From Hemicordylus capensis (taxonomy: Eukaryota > Chordata > Lepidosauria > Squamata > Cordylidae), in contig NC_069662.1 in assembly GCF_027244095.1 (NCBI RefSeq), positions 87,764,294 through 87,828,293 on the forward strand: a stretch of 64,000 nt of DNA, in the 5' to 3' direction. A program made the position numbers and the translations under genes. A model generated the notes under the pieces. That model did not search any database and was not told the origin of the DNA. It worked only from the letters and a program-made list of their open reading frames with translations. This document shows positions 11,874 through 25,927 of the stretch, piece after piece; the first letter of the stretch is position 1; the number at the start of each line of letters is the position of its first letter.

Positions 11874-12639
11874 ACCTGAGCACTGAGTGCCTCCGGAACA
11901 TTTAAAAGGTAAGATATAATACTCTGCTGCTATACAGTGCTTTTTAGGGCATTCAAAGCATTTCCCACATTCTATCTTGCAGTAATCCTTACAACAATCC
12001 TGAACGGGAGGCTGGTATTCTGACTACCATATTGTGGGTTAGGCCAAGGATGATGGAGTGGCTTACTGAGGGTCATTAACTGAGCCCATAGCAGCAGTAA
12101 GATCTGAACCTCGGGCTTTCTGATTCATAGTCTCTTAGACAATGTACTGCACCACTGCTCTTATGGGTGCCCCTTCACTTCCTGAATGACAGGAATAAAA
12201 AGGTGCCAGGTATAATAGTAAGAGGACCACAGGCTTCTAGATCCTGCAAGACCCGGAGTCTTCCATTTGACAGCGATTAGCTCTCACTACTGAGATCTGG
12301 TGCTGGCAGTTATGAAACCTGATAGCCGATCATCTCGGGCTTTCATGTAAACCCTAAAGAAATGTCCAATGGCTAGCTAGACTTGAAAACAAATGGCTAG
12401 CTAGACTTGGTTTCCCCTTTTGAAAGTCAAGGTGAAGAAGACTGATGTTTTGATTTATTGGTTGCTATCTGTAGGGAGCTTGTGAAAACTGGCTTTCTAC
12501 CAGGCTGGTTGAACTGAGTTTCCCTTCATTAACTCTGGTGTGAGTGGTGTCCCCTGGTCTGCTTTGCTGCCTCTGTCATGACATCACTTTCTGGCTCCTA
12601 CATCATAACCTGCAGGTTGCCATAGGAACAGCAATACAC
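11874..12639. other. No gene recognised (beta)
   Basis: Includes a 24-bp tandem duplication near 12370-12412 (two copies of AAATGGCTAGCTAGACTTG). Same in gamma 26026-26791 and delta 44710-45475. Confidence 0.4.
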
Positions 12640-14410
12640 TTTTTTTTTTTTTTGGCATCATCACTATTCAGTGGTTTATTTCTCAGCTGATGCTCAATCA
12701 GTAGGGAGTGGAGGACGTGGTCTGTGTGGTTATATACATATATATATTGTATTTTAGTCTCTCTTGAGGACATCTCTCATCATGGCAGGTAGGAAATTGT
12801 GCCATTAGATTAAAGGGTAATAATAACTTGAAACTTGGGACTGTGTGATCTACCGGATAAGGTCTACAAATGTGCTGAATTTCAAAGATCATATATTTTT
12901 GGCATTTTTCTCTCTCTTCATATGCCAGGCTACCAGAGGTTAAAATGTTATTAAAAATTGACACTCTGCTCCTTTCCCCGCAATCTGGTTTAAAAAAAAA
13001 AAACAATTTAAAAAATTCAATCAATACAACACAGACCCAATTGGGGCTACAAGGAGTCCAGTGTTAAGAAGAGTTTGTTGGTTATTGAGGATGCAGGTAC
13101 AACTTGATGGGAGACAACTGAAAACAAAATTCGAGAAAGAATATCATCCCAAAATTTGATTTGAGTGGATGGAGGTTATAAACTGACCATCCCTTATTGA
13201 CAAATTCAATAAATGGAAACCATATTTCAAAAGACTTGTCTTGTTTGGTTACTTCTCTAGCTAACCTGGTTTGATGGGTCAGCTTGTCAGATAATGCAAT
13301 CTTCTAGACCCTACTGAACCAGGTTTCAATGAATAGACCCTTTTGGGATTTCCAGTGTTTAGCTACCTCTATTTGGCTGCTGCTAGCAGCAGAGTTGGTA
13401 TATCTTTGTGAGTACTCTTGTAAACTGCTAAAAGTGCTAACTTTGGATCAGGCTGAAGATTGAGTTCGACTATTTCCCAGATTATATGAAACAAATTCTG
13501 TCAATAGCCTTTCACGTATGGGCAACCCCACCATAAAGGAAGGAGAGTACCTCTGTTTTTCCATCCCTGCCAACAAAACAGGGAAGACGTTTGAGAGATA
13601 TCCTGCATCTTGATTAGAGTAAGATGTCCTCTCTGTACAGGCTTGAATGTTGCCTCCCTTATCTGGGCAGATGTGGTGGTTCTAATCAGTTGCTTCAGCC
13701 CAATTGCTTCCCATTCAGTCTCTTCAAGAGAGGTTCCTAAATCAGTTCCCCATGTTGCTTTTAGCCCTCCCAAGGAACTAAAAGATGTGGAAATTATGGT
13801 ATTGTATATAAGTGTATGTATGTGTTGGTTTATTTCAGCCCAAGGCCAGCATAAATACAAAAAGAAAAAGAAACAACAGCAGCAGTAAAGACATAAAATA
13901 CATAAAACATTAATACCTTCAGATACCGTATACAAGTGAGGCAATCCCTCTTGTTTTGTTAGTTGGTGAAATACATAAGATTACATTGATAGATAGTCAA
14001 AGACCTAGTTGCCTCTCCTCTCTGTAGCAACTTGGATGCAAAGGGCCAGATTTGAAGTTTCTGCATCCAAGTAGCTCGGATGCCAATCAGAATTGTACCA
14101 GGTTTAGCCTCTGATGCTGGTTTACTTCTTTCAGTAATGTCCCTCAGTGGGTAAATCCTTTTTGTCTCCCACTTCAAATATTGTTGATATTTGCTTGGGT
14201 CTGCAAACAAAGGATGGTCTAAAACAGGGAAGAGTGGTGAAGTGGGTTGTGCAAATGTCATAGCTCAGGGAGGGACACCAGATTCTCAGTGTGGAGGCCA
14301 AGAAGGGGTTACTCAAACTTGCTAATTTAGCTTCAGTTACCTGTTTAAATGTAAACCGCCCTGAGCTATTTTTGGAAGGGTGGTATAGAAATCTAATTAA
14401 TTAAATAATT

Positions 14411-14441
<31 letters not shown>

Positions 14442-15546
14442 AATAAATAAATAAATAAAGGGGAGAGCTCAAATTATTTGAGCATCTGCGGAGAACTCTA
14501 TAGAAACCCATGGAATCACTTGATCGTTTTGAATGATATGAATGAGTTGCTTGAGTTGGAGGGCATCAAAATAAAGCTTGTTTGGGAGGCTGTATAGTGA
14601 ACTTTTGTTTACTCTTGCTTTCTTATAATTATTGGGAAAAGCTCAAAGTGCTCCCTGCCACCTTTTAAAGTATTTGGGATGAATCCAAATAGGTAATCTT
14701 TGAAAAAGAAAAAGAAATTTGGGCAGAACTACTATTTTTTATGGTTGATATTCACCCTAACCAGGAGAGATAAAGCTGAGCCTAATTTTTAATATCCTTT
14801 TTGAGTTGTGAAAAAGAGAGAGTCTATGCTTATTTTCCTTAATGGCTTTAGATCCTTTAGATCCTTATCACTTCTGGATATCTGAAGCTTGAATATTGTA
14901 AGCTTATATTAGACATTTGCTGCTGAAGTTTCCTTTGTTCTTCTATACAAATGTGGATGAATATAAGTTCTGACTTCTGATAAAGTGTTTCTAGACCAGC
15001 TGTTTGTTTGTAAAGTGTTAATATTTCCTTGACTGCTAGTATTGCTTCCCATGGATTAGGTGAAAGTCATATGATGTCGTCTGCAAATAAATTGGTTGTA
15101 TGTGTTTTTTTTACCACTGATTTGAAACCCCTGAATTTTTGTGTCATTTTTAATTGTCAGCTAGTACTTCAACTGCAATGGCAAAGAGCACTAGGGGAAG
15201 GGGACAGCCCTGCTTCGTACCCAGAAATAGCTTGATTGGGTTTGAATCTAGCTATTTTTCGGTTGGGCATCAAACCTGTTTGGTCCTCAGAAATGTACTC
15301 AGTGATGAAAAGGGTGATCCTATTGGCCAAGATAGCAGTTAAACATTTCAAGCCCTGGTTCACTAATGCTATGGGGCGATATGATCCCAGGGAGGAATTG
15401 TCTTTGGCTTGCTGAGGTAGAACAACTATTCTAGATTGCTTCCAAGTCCCTGGGATCACAGCCCCCTGCGTTATGCTGTTGAAGGAGGAATGCAAATTTC
15501 AGCAAAAATTATGAAAAAGCCATCAAGCCCAGGTGCTATATGTCGT
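12640..15546 (-). mobile_element. 5'-truncated L1-type LINE
   Basis: A complete example of the fragment. Its A-tail shows as a T run at 12640-12653. The ORF2 C-terminus (NRGTLLPLWWGCPYVKGY, typical of L1 ends) lies near 13510-13570, FADDI near 15070 and APGLDGF near 15530; sequence upstream of the RT core is missing. A short L2-like SINE tail with an AAT/AAAT microsatellite is nested near 14340-14460. The element is old and non-coding as a whole, and it was present before the array expanded. Confidence 0.85.
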
Positions 15547-15733
15547 CCCCCCCACCCACCCCAGCACCGTTAAATGCATTAATACCAGAATAATGTGACG
15601 TCCTGACACTTGCTTCTGTCCAAACAAACTAGACAGATTGTGTAAACCGCCTGGAGATGTGAATTGTGGTGGTAGATAAATGTGTAAAATAAAGAGACAT
15701 GACATTAAAACAATTCTTCCTTTCCTTCTAGGG

Positions 15734-17157
15734 GCAGAGGAGGAAAAGCCTAGTGGGAGGAGGCCCATCACCTCCAGCAGCCTCATGGTGGCTCGGAAGC
15801 TGCTGCTGTCTCCCCTGCTGCGGGAGCGTGGGGCTGCTTCCGGGAAGGACACCCTTTTCTTTGATGGGCCAGCCCCTGTGGCTGGCCCATCAAAGAAAAG
15901 GGTGAAGCACCCCAAAACATCAAAGAGGCAGCCCCCCGCAGAAAGCAGCAGCAAGGGGAAGCCACCACAGGAGGGCAGACCATCAGCCCTCCTGGGCAAG
16001 GCCGGTCTGCGTCGGGCTAACAAGGCACCAGGTGGGGGTGTGCCTTCTGGGGAGAAACCCCTTCCCCACCTGGGGGAGGGGAGACTCCCCAGAAGGAGGC
16101 TGGAGGCTGCGGGGGATACAGCCAGGAGATTGCTGCACATCCCCAGGAGCAACCTGAGTCTGCACCTTGGGGAGGCTGGGCAGGGCGTCTCCCCGCTGGG
16201 GGGGAACCGTTTCTCGGGCTTGTCCCGAGAGACGGTTCTTCCCCAGATCCCTTCAACTGGGAAGACGACCCTGACCCCAATGGGGAGACCCCCGCCAAAG
16301 CCCTTGCCATCATGGCAACATCCATCTGCTTGGCGGGGGCCCGAACCATTGCCAGCGCTCATGATCAAAGCGCTGGGGCCCCCCAAGGCAGACACAGAGC
16401 CTTGCTCCTGGGGACATCCCCCCTCAGTCTCCAGCTCTGTGGCCAAACCACCGCCACCACACTTCCCACCGAAGCCACGCCCTTGGGAAGAACCACCATC
16501 TCATCTTTCCCAAGGGCCGTGGCTTCAGGTGCGAGCCCTACGCAGACCGGCTGATGTGCCGGTGGCAACCCCTTGGCGGTGAGACAGCAGCAGTGGAAGG
16601 CCACCACCCAAAATACCATCGTCGGGGCTGCTGGAGGACCTCCACTAGGTCTCGCCCATTCTGCCTTGCCATGATGGGAGAACTGGTTCTTCGCTGCCCT
16701 TGGGATGAATCACCATCTCAACTTTCCCAAGGGCCGTGGCTTCAGGTGCAAGCCTTACAGAGACCAGCTGATGTTCCGGTGGCAACACCTTGGCAGTGAG
16801 ACAGCAGCAGTGGAAGGCCACTACCCCAAATACCATCATCTGGGCTGCTGGAGCACCTCCACTAGGTCTCGCCAGTTCTGCCTTGTCATGATGGGAGAAC
16901 TGGTCCTTTGCTGCCATGAACCAAAGTGAGGACCCCTGTCCACTCTGGATGAGACCTCTTCTGAGGAGCAGCATTGGGTACAGAACCTGGACGTACTTCA
17001 GACCTCAGACGATCCAGGACCCCCAAGATCATCTCATGCCCCAAGGCCAGACGACTCACCATTACCACCAGACACAGTGGGATGCCACCACCCCAAATAC
17101 CATCATCTGGAGGACTCACCATTACCAGTAGACTTGGATTCTGAGGGGTCAGCAAGG
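15734..17157 (+). other. GC-rich block with a 300-codon frame (beta)
   Basis: Same block as 1547-2970. The predicted frame 15680-16582 is identical in sequence to alpha, and the hairpin lies at 15850-15904. Confidence 0.4.
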
Positions 17158-18948
17158 TAAACAGCATTGCCACAGCCTCGACAAATCCTGAGTCTAAAGT
17201 ACATTGCTAAGGTTAATTAGCAAGATTCTAATTCTCTAAGAAAAGGCGAGTCATACTTCGCATATGCATTGAAATGAGCGTTAACAAAGGCATAGGGATT
17301 TCTGAAATTAGTGAGACGCCCCTCGACTCTTCCCCGGGGCAGCATCTAACATTGTACCTTCTCAAGAAGCTGGCCTTGTGCTCTTCCATTTCAACCTCAC
17401 TTTTGAAAAGATCCATTGTTCAAGATATGCATGCAGATGTAGAAAGTTTGGGATTATTTTTTGGAAAGAGAAGTAGAAGACTTGGAAAACTTAAAATCCC
17501 TGGGGGTCCCCCGTTGGGCTCTCCCTGTCTCCCCATGGGCTGGTTCGGGTCAGTTTGGGGCAGATTCAGCCCTGTTTGTGCACTTGGCCCTGTTGCGCAT
17601 TCAGCTAATGTAATTGGCCGGATTGTTCATGCAACATTTGGTATCTGTAGGTCATTGGGAAGTATATTCAGAATTTCTTCTCCAAAAAAGAGAGTAAATT
17701 TCCCCAAGCCTGTTCTGGTGTAAAATGTAGTGCATTCCACTAATTTCAGTGGCAGGGTTGTGTATGCAAAATTTGATATCTGTCAGGAGCATGGCTTTAT
17801 TTCACAGAAACAAATTCTTCAAAATACATCACAGATATATGTTCTTTAGGTGTAGATACTGGAGCCTAAGAAGCAGCAATAACAACATCACTGAATGGAA
17901 TTGACAGGAAGGACAGAAGAAATTAGGAACTATGGAAGCAGATTGGCAGCCTTTCTTTGTCTTTCCAGAAGAGGTAAGAAAAGCAATATATTTATACGAG
18001 AGAAACCTTGAGTATTGCACAGATGAAAAACTGGAAGCAGAGTTCTGCCAGAAAGAGACTGTACTTAAGCACTTTCCCCCGTTTGAGGAGGAGAGCTTTC
18101 CATTCCACTTTTCCCTTTCAGAAAAATATTCCCATTTCCATTTCCCTTTCCCCTTCCCCAAAATAATGAGGGACTTCAAACAGCAAAGTTTTGACAAACT
18201 CTCAACCTCCTATGTTGCACAGACTTTGGTGAAATTAATAGCTTTCAATCTTTTTCCAGTTTCTTCTAGATCTCCTAGAAAGGCTTCTGATTGTGAATGG
18301 CAGGTTGGGGGCGGGGGGAGAATTCCTGTTCCTTTTTGGCCAAAAAGATTGTTTTATGTTTGCTTTTCAGGGACAGGCAGGGATGCTCTTGGACAGCCAC
18401 TGGCTGGTCTTTGCTCTCTAGATCTGCTGCAGCATCCAGAATACTTCCCCAGAGAAGAGAATGAAGAATGAAGGACAGCTGGGTTGCCTGGAAAACAGAG
18501 TCATCTTTGGAGCCTCGTTTGCATAGCAGTTTTGATTCAAGTGGGAAAGTCTTGAAACTGTCTTATGGACTGTGGCCGAGGGAATACAACCTCCACTCTG
18601 TGTTGGGACATTCCTGTCCATGTGGAAAAGACTTCAGCACATTTTGTGCATCACAGAAGCTAGGCTTCAGGATCCAGACTAGGAGCCAAGATCAAAGGGT
18701 TCATCTCTTGGGTTGGTTATCTAAAAAATGTTGATCCATTTAACGCGGGATGGAAACCGTGAATTGGTTTCTATACATGTTGTGTCTTTGCTTGTTGAAT
18801 GTGTACCATTTACATTTGTCTTGGTAGCCTGTTTTGCAACATTTAAGTATGTTGTATATATATATATCCTTTGAATGTTCTGAAGAGAAAATAACACATT
18901 TGGTAGACTGAAACTGTGGCAACTTGTGAATAAATCATCCTCTGGATA
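17158..18948 (+). other. Unclassified ~1.8 kb block (beta)
   Basis: Same as 2971-4760 and nearly identical to alpha. Confidence 0.3.
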
Positions 18949-19099
18949 AATTCATTGTCCTGTGTTAGTACATTTTCTGTTTCTTAGAAACTGGACATGA
19001 TGCAAGAGATACAGGTTAATAGCCTCGTTAGGCCCATCCATATGTCATGTTCAACACTCATACAACAAGTGTACAGTGTTGAGCCCTGCTTACTGAGCA

Positions 19100-19336
19100 A
19101 AGAGGCACCTTTTTAAAGTGGTGGTTTTCTTTATTTGAGAGGGGGAGAGCAACTGGCCCTATCCATCCCCAGCACAGTACCACTCCCATGATTCTTGCTA
19201 ATATCTATCTTATATTTTCTTTTTAGATTGTGAGCCCTTTGGAGCCATCTTATCTTATTTATTTATTATTTCTCTATGTAAACCGCTTTGGAAACTTTTG
19301 TTGAAAAGTGGCATATAAATATTTGTAGTAGGACGC
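19100..19336 (+). mobile_element. L2-like SINE/LINE tail (beta)
   Basis: Copy of the element at 4912-5148. Confidence 0.6.
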
Positions 19337-19397
19337 AGGCACAGTCATTCATGTGTTATGTTTTACGCAGGTCCAGAAGTACACTATATATCTATAC

Positions 19398-19542
19398 CAG
19401 GGTTTCCATGCAATGAAAAACCCAAATCATGTGTGAAGTGCTCCCCAATTGTAGTGTAGTCTGATTTATATGCAGGCTAAAAAATTCCACTTTGAACTCA
19501 TAGTAAACTCATGGTAAAGCCTGCTGTGTGAAAAATGCCCTG
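19398..19542 (+). other. Same deletion scar in beta
   Basis: Junction at 19407/19408 is identical to alpha, so alpha and beta descend from one deleted unit. Confidence 0.9.
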
Positions 19543-19715
19543 GTGATACTGAATCATTTTTTAGAAAGGTGGATAGATTCTGAACTGTATAGGATAAATA
19601 TAAATATCCTATGCACAATATGGTTTGAAGAGCAGTTTTACAGTTCTACCCTAAAAGAGCCTGAATGAGTCAAACTGAGCTGTATATACTCTGGAACCTA
19701 AACACTGACTTGCTT

Positions 19716-20998
19716 CAGAGGCGTAACTAGGGAAAACGGCGCCCAGGGCAAACACTGAAATTGCGCCCCCCCCCCCCAAGCGCCCAGAGCCTTTGGATGG
19801 ATAGGGCGGTTGTGTTTTATAGTAATAAAATAGTAGTAGTCTAAAATAAAATAGTAGTAATAATAATGTAATAAAAATAATAATAAATACCACAAATGAG
19901 TGTCCTCCGAGGCGAGGGGATGGCTGTGGGCGGCGGGGGAGCAAGCGGAGTCCGGACTCGTCCCCAGGGACTTGATCAGGGACCAAGAGGATGGTGCCCT
20001 CTAACTTTAAAATCTTTTTGGCCTTGTGGGGCAAGACTGTAAAATCCTTCATGGCCTATGAGACACAGCTTGTGCAAAGTCTGCCTCATCCTCTGAAAGT
20101 CCCCCCACCTCTTTGTCAGACTCCAAGTCCTCGGTGTCTGAGTTCTCATCTGGGTTATTGGGTGCTGCCGGGGTGGTGGGACCCTGGGGTGACAGGCTAG
20201 GTGGATGGTGCACGGGATGTGGCTTCTCAGCCTGCTGGGAGGGAGATTTCTGGCCCGACTCACTAGAGAATCACCTGAGGTGTGACTTAGATTTTCCCTT
20301 CTACTTGGAGCGCCCCCTAGTGGTGCTGTGACTAGACACAGACTTTGCTGTGGGTAATGCGCCACCATCAGTTTTGGTGGGAGATTTTGGCGGGACCATT
20401 TACCAAGCTCCTCAGCCATAATGCGCCTAAACACATGTTTGGGGAAGTATAGAAATATTTTAAATAAATACCACTTGCAGGTGCTCAGGGACCTCCTCCT
20501 CAGCATCCCCGTCATCCAAAACTGCACTCACACCTGCCCTGCTGCTAGGCTCGGCACCCCTTGCCCCTTCCCCAACTGACACAGATCTTTGTGTACCTGG
20601 GGCTTGCAAGGTGGATGGCAGAGCAGACTCAGGTTGCTCGGTGAGGGAAACACCTTGGCTGCCACCCTCTGAGTCTCAGACTTGCTCTGATGGCCAGGCG
20701 ATTCTTGGTCGGGTTGTTGTTGCCCTTGGCTTTTCCTGCTGTTTTTGGAGCCTTGCGGAAGAATCGAGCTCCTGCAAGGTGTTCAGTGGAGGCACTCCTT
20801 GCAGATGCTACTGCCCACGCCTCGTTGAAGGCAGAGGCTGCCACAGAGTCCTCTGAGAGAGACCTCTCCACACTGCCGGTCTGCATGGCCGTAATGGAGG
20901 TGGCCCACGAATGATCAGGTTGAGACAAAAACAGCTGGGGTCCACCGTCTCCCTTTCCCCCTGACTCATGGCTGGGCTGAACAATGGGATGCAATCAG
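19716..20998 (-). mobile_element. hAT-type end and decayed open frames (gamma)
   Basis: Copy of 5529-6810 with about 1 percent differences. Confidence 0.4.
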
Positions 20999-21905
20999 AG
21001 GTGCACCTAGGTAATTTTGGAGCCTGGGCCTAAAGGCCTTTGGAGGCCCACCTCCCCTGCAAATTAAACATCATCATGCTCGGCTGGATGACCACAACAC
21101 CTGAGGATATTCTAAAGAGGATTTGAGGGGGCCCCAAGGGCTGTGGAGGCCATGGACTTCAGCCCGGAAGACCACGGGTAAGAGCACCTCTGCCCACTCC
21201 TTTAAGGGTTGGAAACCTAAGAACTTGGGGACCATAAAGCAGCATATGAGTGCCCATATATGGTTTTTAAAAGGTGCAGTTCTCAGGGCCTGTGGCAGGA
21301 GGTTTTTTCTCAAGAAGACCCTGACTGGGTTAAGTCTGGTTGGTAGTTAATGTATAGGCCTATTTCAGACATGAGAGGTTTCTCCCTGACTGTTGTTTAA
21401 ATGGGGTTGTTAGCTAATAATTATTTTAGATTCAGAGGCTGAAGCCTTTCCTCAGGAGGAGCCAGAGGGCAGCCTGTGTTAGGCTTATCAACAGGCCTTA
21501 TATATTAACTATTTCAGGACTGGACAGCAAACATTGGATCTCAAGACCATCCTGAAGGGATCCAAAACATGCAGGAGAACTGTGAGAATTGTGGGATCCT
21601 TATCCTTAGTTTTAGATGCTGGCTGGTATTCAGATTAAGCTGCTAAACAAGACTACAATACTCAGGGAATATTCTAAACTAGCTGACCCAGGCGCAGAGC
21701 ATCTGCGCCCCTAGGTCTCTCTTCCTCTCCCTCCATTTCAGGGCTCAGTCAGTTCTCCTCCCATCCCTTCAGTCAGTCTCCCTCTCCACCCTTTCTGCCG
21801 GCAGCTCTCATCCTCCTCACGAGGAGGATGCTCCCAAACTCTTGTGAGAGCTACCACACACTCGATTAGCCATGGGTACACCTTAGAGAATTATATAGGT
21901 AGATA
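20999..21905. other. Unclassified repeat-derived DNA (gamma)
   Basis: Copy of 6811-7740, 13 bp shorter in the CTCCTCACGAGGAG stretch. Confidence 0.3.
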
Positions 21906-22173
21906 GATGACTACCGAATTTCAATAGGACTTCCTCTTGTAAATTTAGTCAGGCTGTCAGCTACCGAGTCTAAAGTGGTTGCTGTCAGTCAGGTGGATTA
22001 ACTAGTTATTAATTAATGCCCATCTTAACTTCCTGCCATATAAGCTGTAAAGACGTTGTACAGCCTCCTATATTACACTGGCTTTACAAGTGAGGCAGCC
22101 ACACTTTGCCTTGGTCTTTCAGCTGGACACTGGGCTGGAGAAGGATGCATCCAGGCAGATGCTTCCTAGAAAA

Positions 22174-22467
22174 AGGAACATAGGAAGCTGCCGTATACTG
22201 AGTCAGATGATTGGTCCATCTATCTCAATATTATCTTCACAGACTGGCAGCGGCTACTCCAAGGTTGCAGACAGGAATCTCTCTCAGCTCTATCTTGGAG
22301 AAGCCAGGGAGGGAATTTGAAACCTTTTGCTCTTCCCAGAGCAGCTCCATCCCCTAGAGAATATCTTACAGTGCTTCACACTTCTAATCTCACTTTCATA
22401 TGCAACCAGGGCAGACCCTGCTTTGCTAAGGGGACAAGTCATGCTTGCTACCACAAGACCAGCTCCT
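22174..22467 (+). mobile_element. Squamate SINE-like repeat (gamma)
   Basis: Copy of 7995-8288 by unit duplication. Confidence 0.7.
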
Positions 22468-23965
22468 CTGATGACCCAAATAACCTGCACTGGATGCAGT
22501 TTTCAGTTCTGGGATGTTGTCCAGGCTGGCTGGCACCCATTCCTCACACTTCAGCTAAAACTGGTTTACAGCACTTGGAGCATTTTCAGAGGGGGTATAT
22601 TTTGATGATATTCAAGAACAAAGCCAATTGAGGTGTCATGTCTGCTACAAATTGAAGGATGTTAACAAACTTTGAGCAACAAGGGTGGCAGCTCAGAAGA
22701 GAGATCCAGAATAATTTTTACAGTGTAGAAGATTGCTTGTATGTTCATCCATCTCATGGAAACAAGAGCTTTCAAAAACACACACATTTGGAACAATTTC
22801 ACCCCTGCAACAGCCATGATGTTGGATTGCTACTCATCATTATCAAGACTTTCTTCAAGAACTGATGTGCGATATATAGTAGTGAATTGAAGTTCCATAA
22901 TACCCTTTATGATACAAATATTTCTTTTGCAGTGTAAACTGCTTTGAGAACTTTTTTTGTTGAAAAATGGTGTATAAATATTTATAATAATCATTTTTAT
23001 ATAGGGCAATTGTTGGGACGGAGGGTTTATCTGAACTTGAGAGGGAATCTGTGGTGACACACAATGTCAAACCAATGCACCACAATACACTGCAGGATTT
23101 AAAGTGAATGAATGAGTGTGTGTGTGGTGTGTGTGTATGTGTGTGTGGAGAGAAAGAGTATGTGTGTGAGAGAGAACACACACAGACACCATCTATATCT
23201 ATATCTATATCATCATTAAAATAACATTAATTCTAATTTTTCTTGGCTTCTTCAAGGGGTCTTCTAATGAGGTCATCTGATGTCAGCTAGAGGACAATCC
23301 AATCAGAAGAAGAATGTGCTAAGGGGCTGAATTAACAATGATGAACAATAAAACAACTGCAATTTCTCAATTGTTTGAACCGTGCATTTTTCTGTGTAGA
23401 GTGGCCCCAATCCGGTTAAAGTCACATGAAGCAATTGATGGCCTCAATTTTCATTCACATCCAAAGGCTCAGCTTGCTAGTTCCGAAGTTCAGATGCTCA
23501 CCGTAGTTTGCTCTTGCTGAAACAGGGTGAGTCCCTGTTCCACAGCATTAGATCACCATTTTGCAGACTCCCTTTGGACAGACCGACACAGCTGTGGCTG
23601 CGACACACCACAGGCAGCCTCTGGACTGAACCAGAAGACTGCTCCACCTGGCCGCAAGAAGACCGCTCTCACCTTCCCACTCAGCACCTCCCCAGTTGTG
23701 AATGAGATGGTAGGGCCCGAGCTCAGTTAGGTGTGGGAGGGGTGAGGAATAATAAGGTGAAACCCCAGACTAGTGTGGTACAGTCCCACCCCACTCTAAT
23801 TCTTTCAGGGGGAAAGGCGGGAGTCCAGTGAGCTTCTTTCGTTTCTTTCTTTTCTTTGTACACTGCCCCAAACTTCCATCTCTGGGCAGTTTACAGCAAA
23901 ATAAAACAGATTAAAACAGAAATCAAAACCTTAAAACAATTATAACCACGAGTCTAGCTAAAAAG
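22468..23965. other. No gene seen (gamma)
   Basis: Copy of 8289-9790 with a shorter TG repeat. Confidence 0.4.
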
Positions 23966-24240
23966 CTTCGCTGGATAAATGTGTCTTTAAAGACCCTTTA
24001 ATCACGTGGTGATTCTCTTTATTTAGCAGAGGGAGAGTAACTGGCCCTATCCAACCCCAGCACAGCATCCCTCCAGTGACTGTTGCTGGTGTCTCTCTCA
24101 TGTTTATTTTTAGATTGTGTTCCCTTTGTGGACAGGGAACCATCTTATTGATTTATTATTCCTCTGTGTAAACTGCCCTGAGCCATTTTTGGAAGGGCGG
24201 TATAGAAATTAAACCAACCAACCAACCAACAAATAAATAA
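23966..24240 (+). mobile_element. L2-like SINE (gamma)
   Basis: Copy of 9791-10068 with a shorter tail. Confidence 0.65.
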
Positions 24241-24245
24241 ATTGT

Positions 24246-24771
24246 CGGAGATGGGGAGGCTTTTATTTCAGCAGAGAGTGCATTCCAGAGTCTTGGGGCA
24301 GCAACAGAGAAGGCCTGTCCTGTGTGGCCACCAGACAGGCTGGTGGTGACAGTTGCAAATGAAACTCTCCGAATGATCTCAGTGAACTATGGGGTGCATA
24401 GTGAAGAAGATGTACACTTAGATACCCAGGGCTTTATAGATTATAATCAGCAACTTGTATTTTGCCTGGAAACTTATTGACTGCCACTGTAGTTCTTTTA
24501 ATATACGTAGGAATAATATGATCTCTCCGAGATGAGCCGGAGAACAGCCTGGCTGCCGCATTCTGTACCAACTGCAGTTTCCAGGCTATGTACAAAGGCA
24601 ATCCCACATAGAGTGCATTGCAGTAGTCATGTCTGGAGGTTACCAGCATATGTACCACTGTTCTGAGGTAGTATATCTCAAGAAAGAGATGCAACTGGCA
24701 TATATTCTTCTGGGGAAGTGTGATCCCATTCAGAACCAGAAAATCAAAATTGTCTCCTGAATTCTGACCCC
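24246..24771 (-). mobile_element. LINE RT fragment, L2/CR1-like (gamma)
   Basis: Copy of 10075-10600. Confidence 0.75.
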
Positions 24772-24779
24772 GCACAATA

Positions 24780-25016
24780 AGTAAAGTTGTGCCCTCGAGT
24801 CGGTATCGACTCCTGGCGACCACAGAGCCATGTGGTTTTCTTTGGTAGAATATAGGAGGGTTTTACCATTGCCTCCTCCTGTGCAGATGATGCCTTTCAG
24901 CACCATTCTATATCACTGCTGCCCGATATAGGTGTTTCCCATAACAGTGGGGATTCGAACCAGCAACCTCTTGCTCTCTAAGCATGTCATTTCCCCTCTG
25001 TGCCATTAGGTGGTAC
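24780..25016 (-). mobile_element. Sauria-type SINE (gamma)
   Basis: Copy of 10609-10845. Confidence 0.85.
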
Positions 25017-25831
25017 CTCTATCTTATTTGGATTCAGTCTCAGTTTGTTATCCCTTACTTTCAAATCTATATAACCAGAATTGAGAGGAGGGGGAAAGGG
25101 GGGAAAATGGTAAAAATGATTCCAGCACATACATAATTTACAACACACAGTGGGGAAAACCCTCACAGTCCAATAATGCAGTTGGGTCAGACCTGTCCCT
25201 CACTCCACTCTTTTCCTGAAGAAAGTTGATATTCTATTCCTGCTTCTCTTATCTTCCTGCTTGTCTTCTTTCTCTCACTTCTAATCCTCTCACTTCAGAA
25301 CTTAAATATTTTTCTCTTGTTCCCTTCTCTTCCCTCAGTCCAGCTCATCCCTCAGAATCCACACTACAGTAATCCCAAAAGTCCAAAAGGCCCATTTGCC
25401 CTTCTACTCCAATGGGGGGCTCTATTCATAGGGTTACAGGCACAATGGTTACTTTCTAGGAAGGTGGTCCCCCCTCCTCGGCCCACATCTGGCCTGTCAT
25501 GCTTCTCACAGCAGGTAGGGACTTGCTGTTTCCATTTTTAAAAAAGACAAAACTACCACGGCAACAACAACGTTGCACAAAAAAGAACAGAATATCCAGG
25601 AGATCGGGCTAGGCTAGAACCCTGCCTTAACTGAAAAGTTAGTTTTTCATGTGGAGGGAATGTCCCTCGTATGGAGGAGCCATCTATCACATGAACCCTC
25701 ACCTGCAATCAGAGATGTGGAAAGAAGGAAGTGACAAACTGAGGAAATGTCAAGGAGGAGAGAAAATGAGAGTCTGAAGGCAGATGATGCAGGAACTTCA
25801 CTGAAGCTAAGCCCTCCATGGGAACCTGAGC
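25017..25831. other. No gene or element recognised (gamma)
   Basis: Copy of 10846-11659. Confidence 0.4.
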
Positions 25832-25892
25832 CAGGGGCATAACAAGGCTGGAGTGGGCCCAGAGACAAAATTTTTAAATGGGCCCCTCGCTG

Positions 25893-25927
<35 letters not shown>

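Larger units (their letters stand above)
5529..19715 (+). repeat. Unit beta, complete, YAE1-less form (14.19 kb)
   Basis: Starts with a hAT-type terminal motif (CAGAGGCGTAACTAGGG) at 5529 and ends just before the next copy of that motif. It carries the same YAE1 deletion scar as alpha, at 19407/19408. All other unit parts are present. Confidence 0.9.

Noticed and set aside
13501-13944. 147-codon minus frame as a host gene
   Set aside because: Its second half is the L1 ORF2 C-terminus (GTLLPLWWGCP); the first half is low-complexity antisense sequence.
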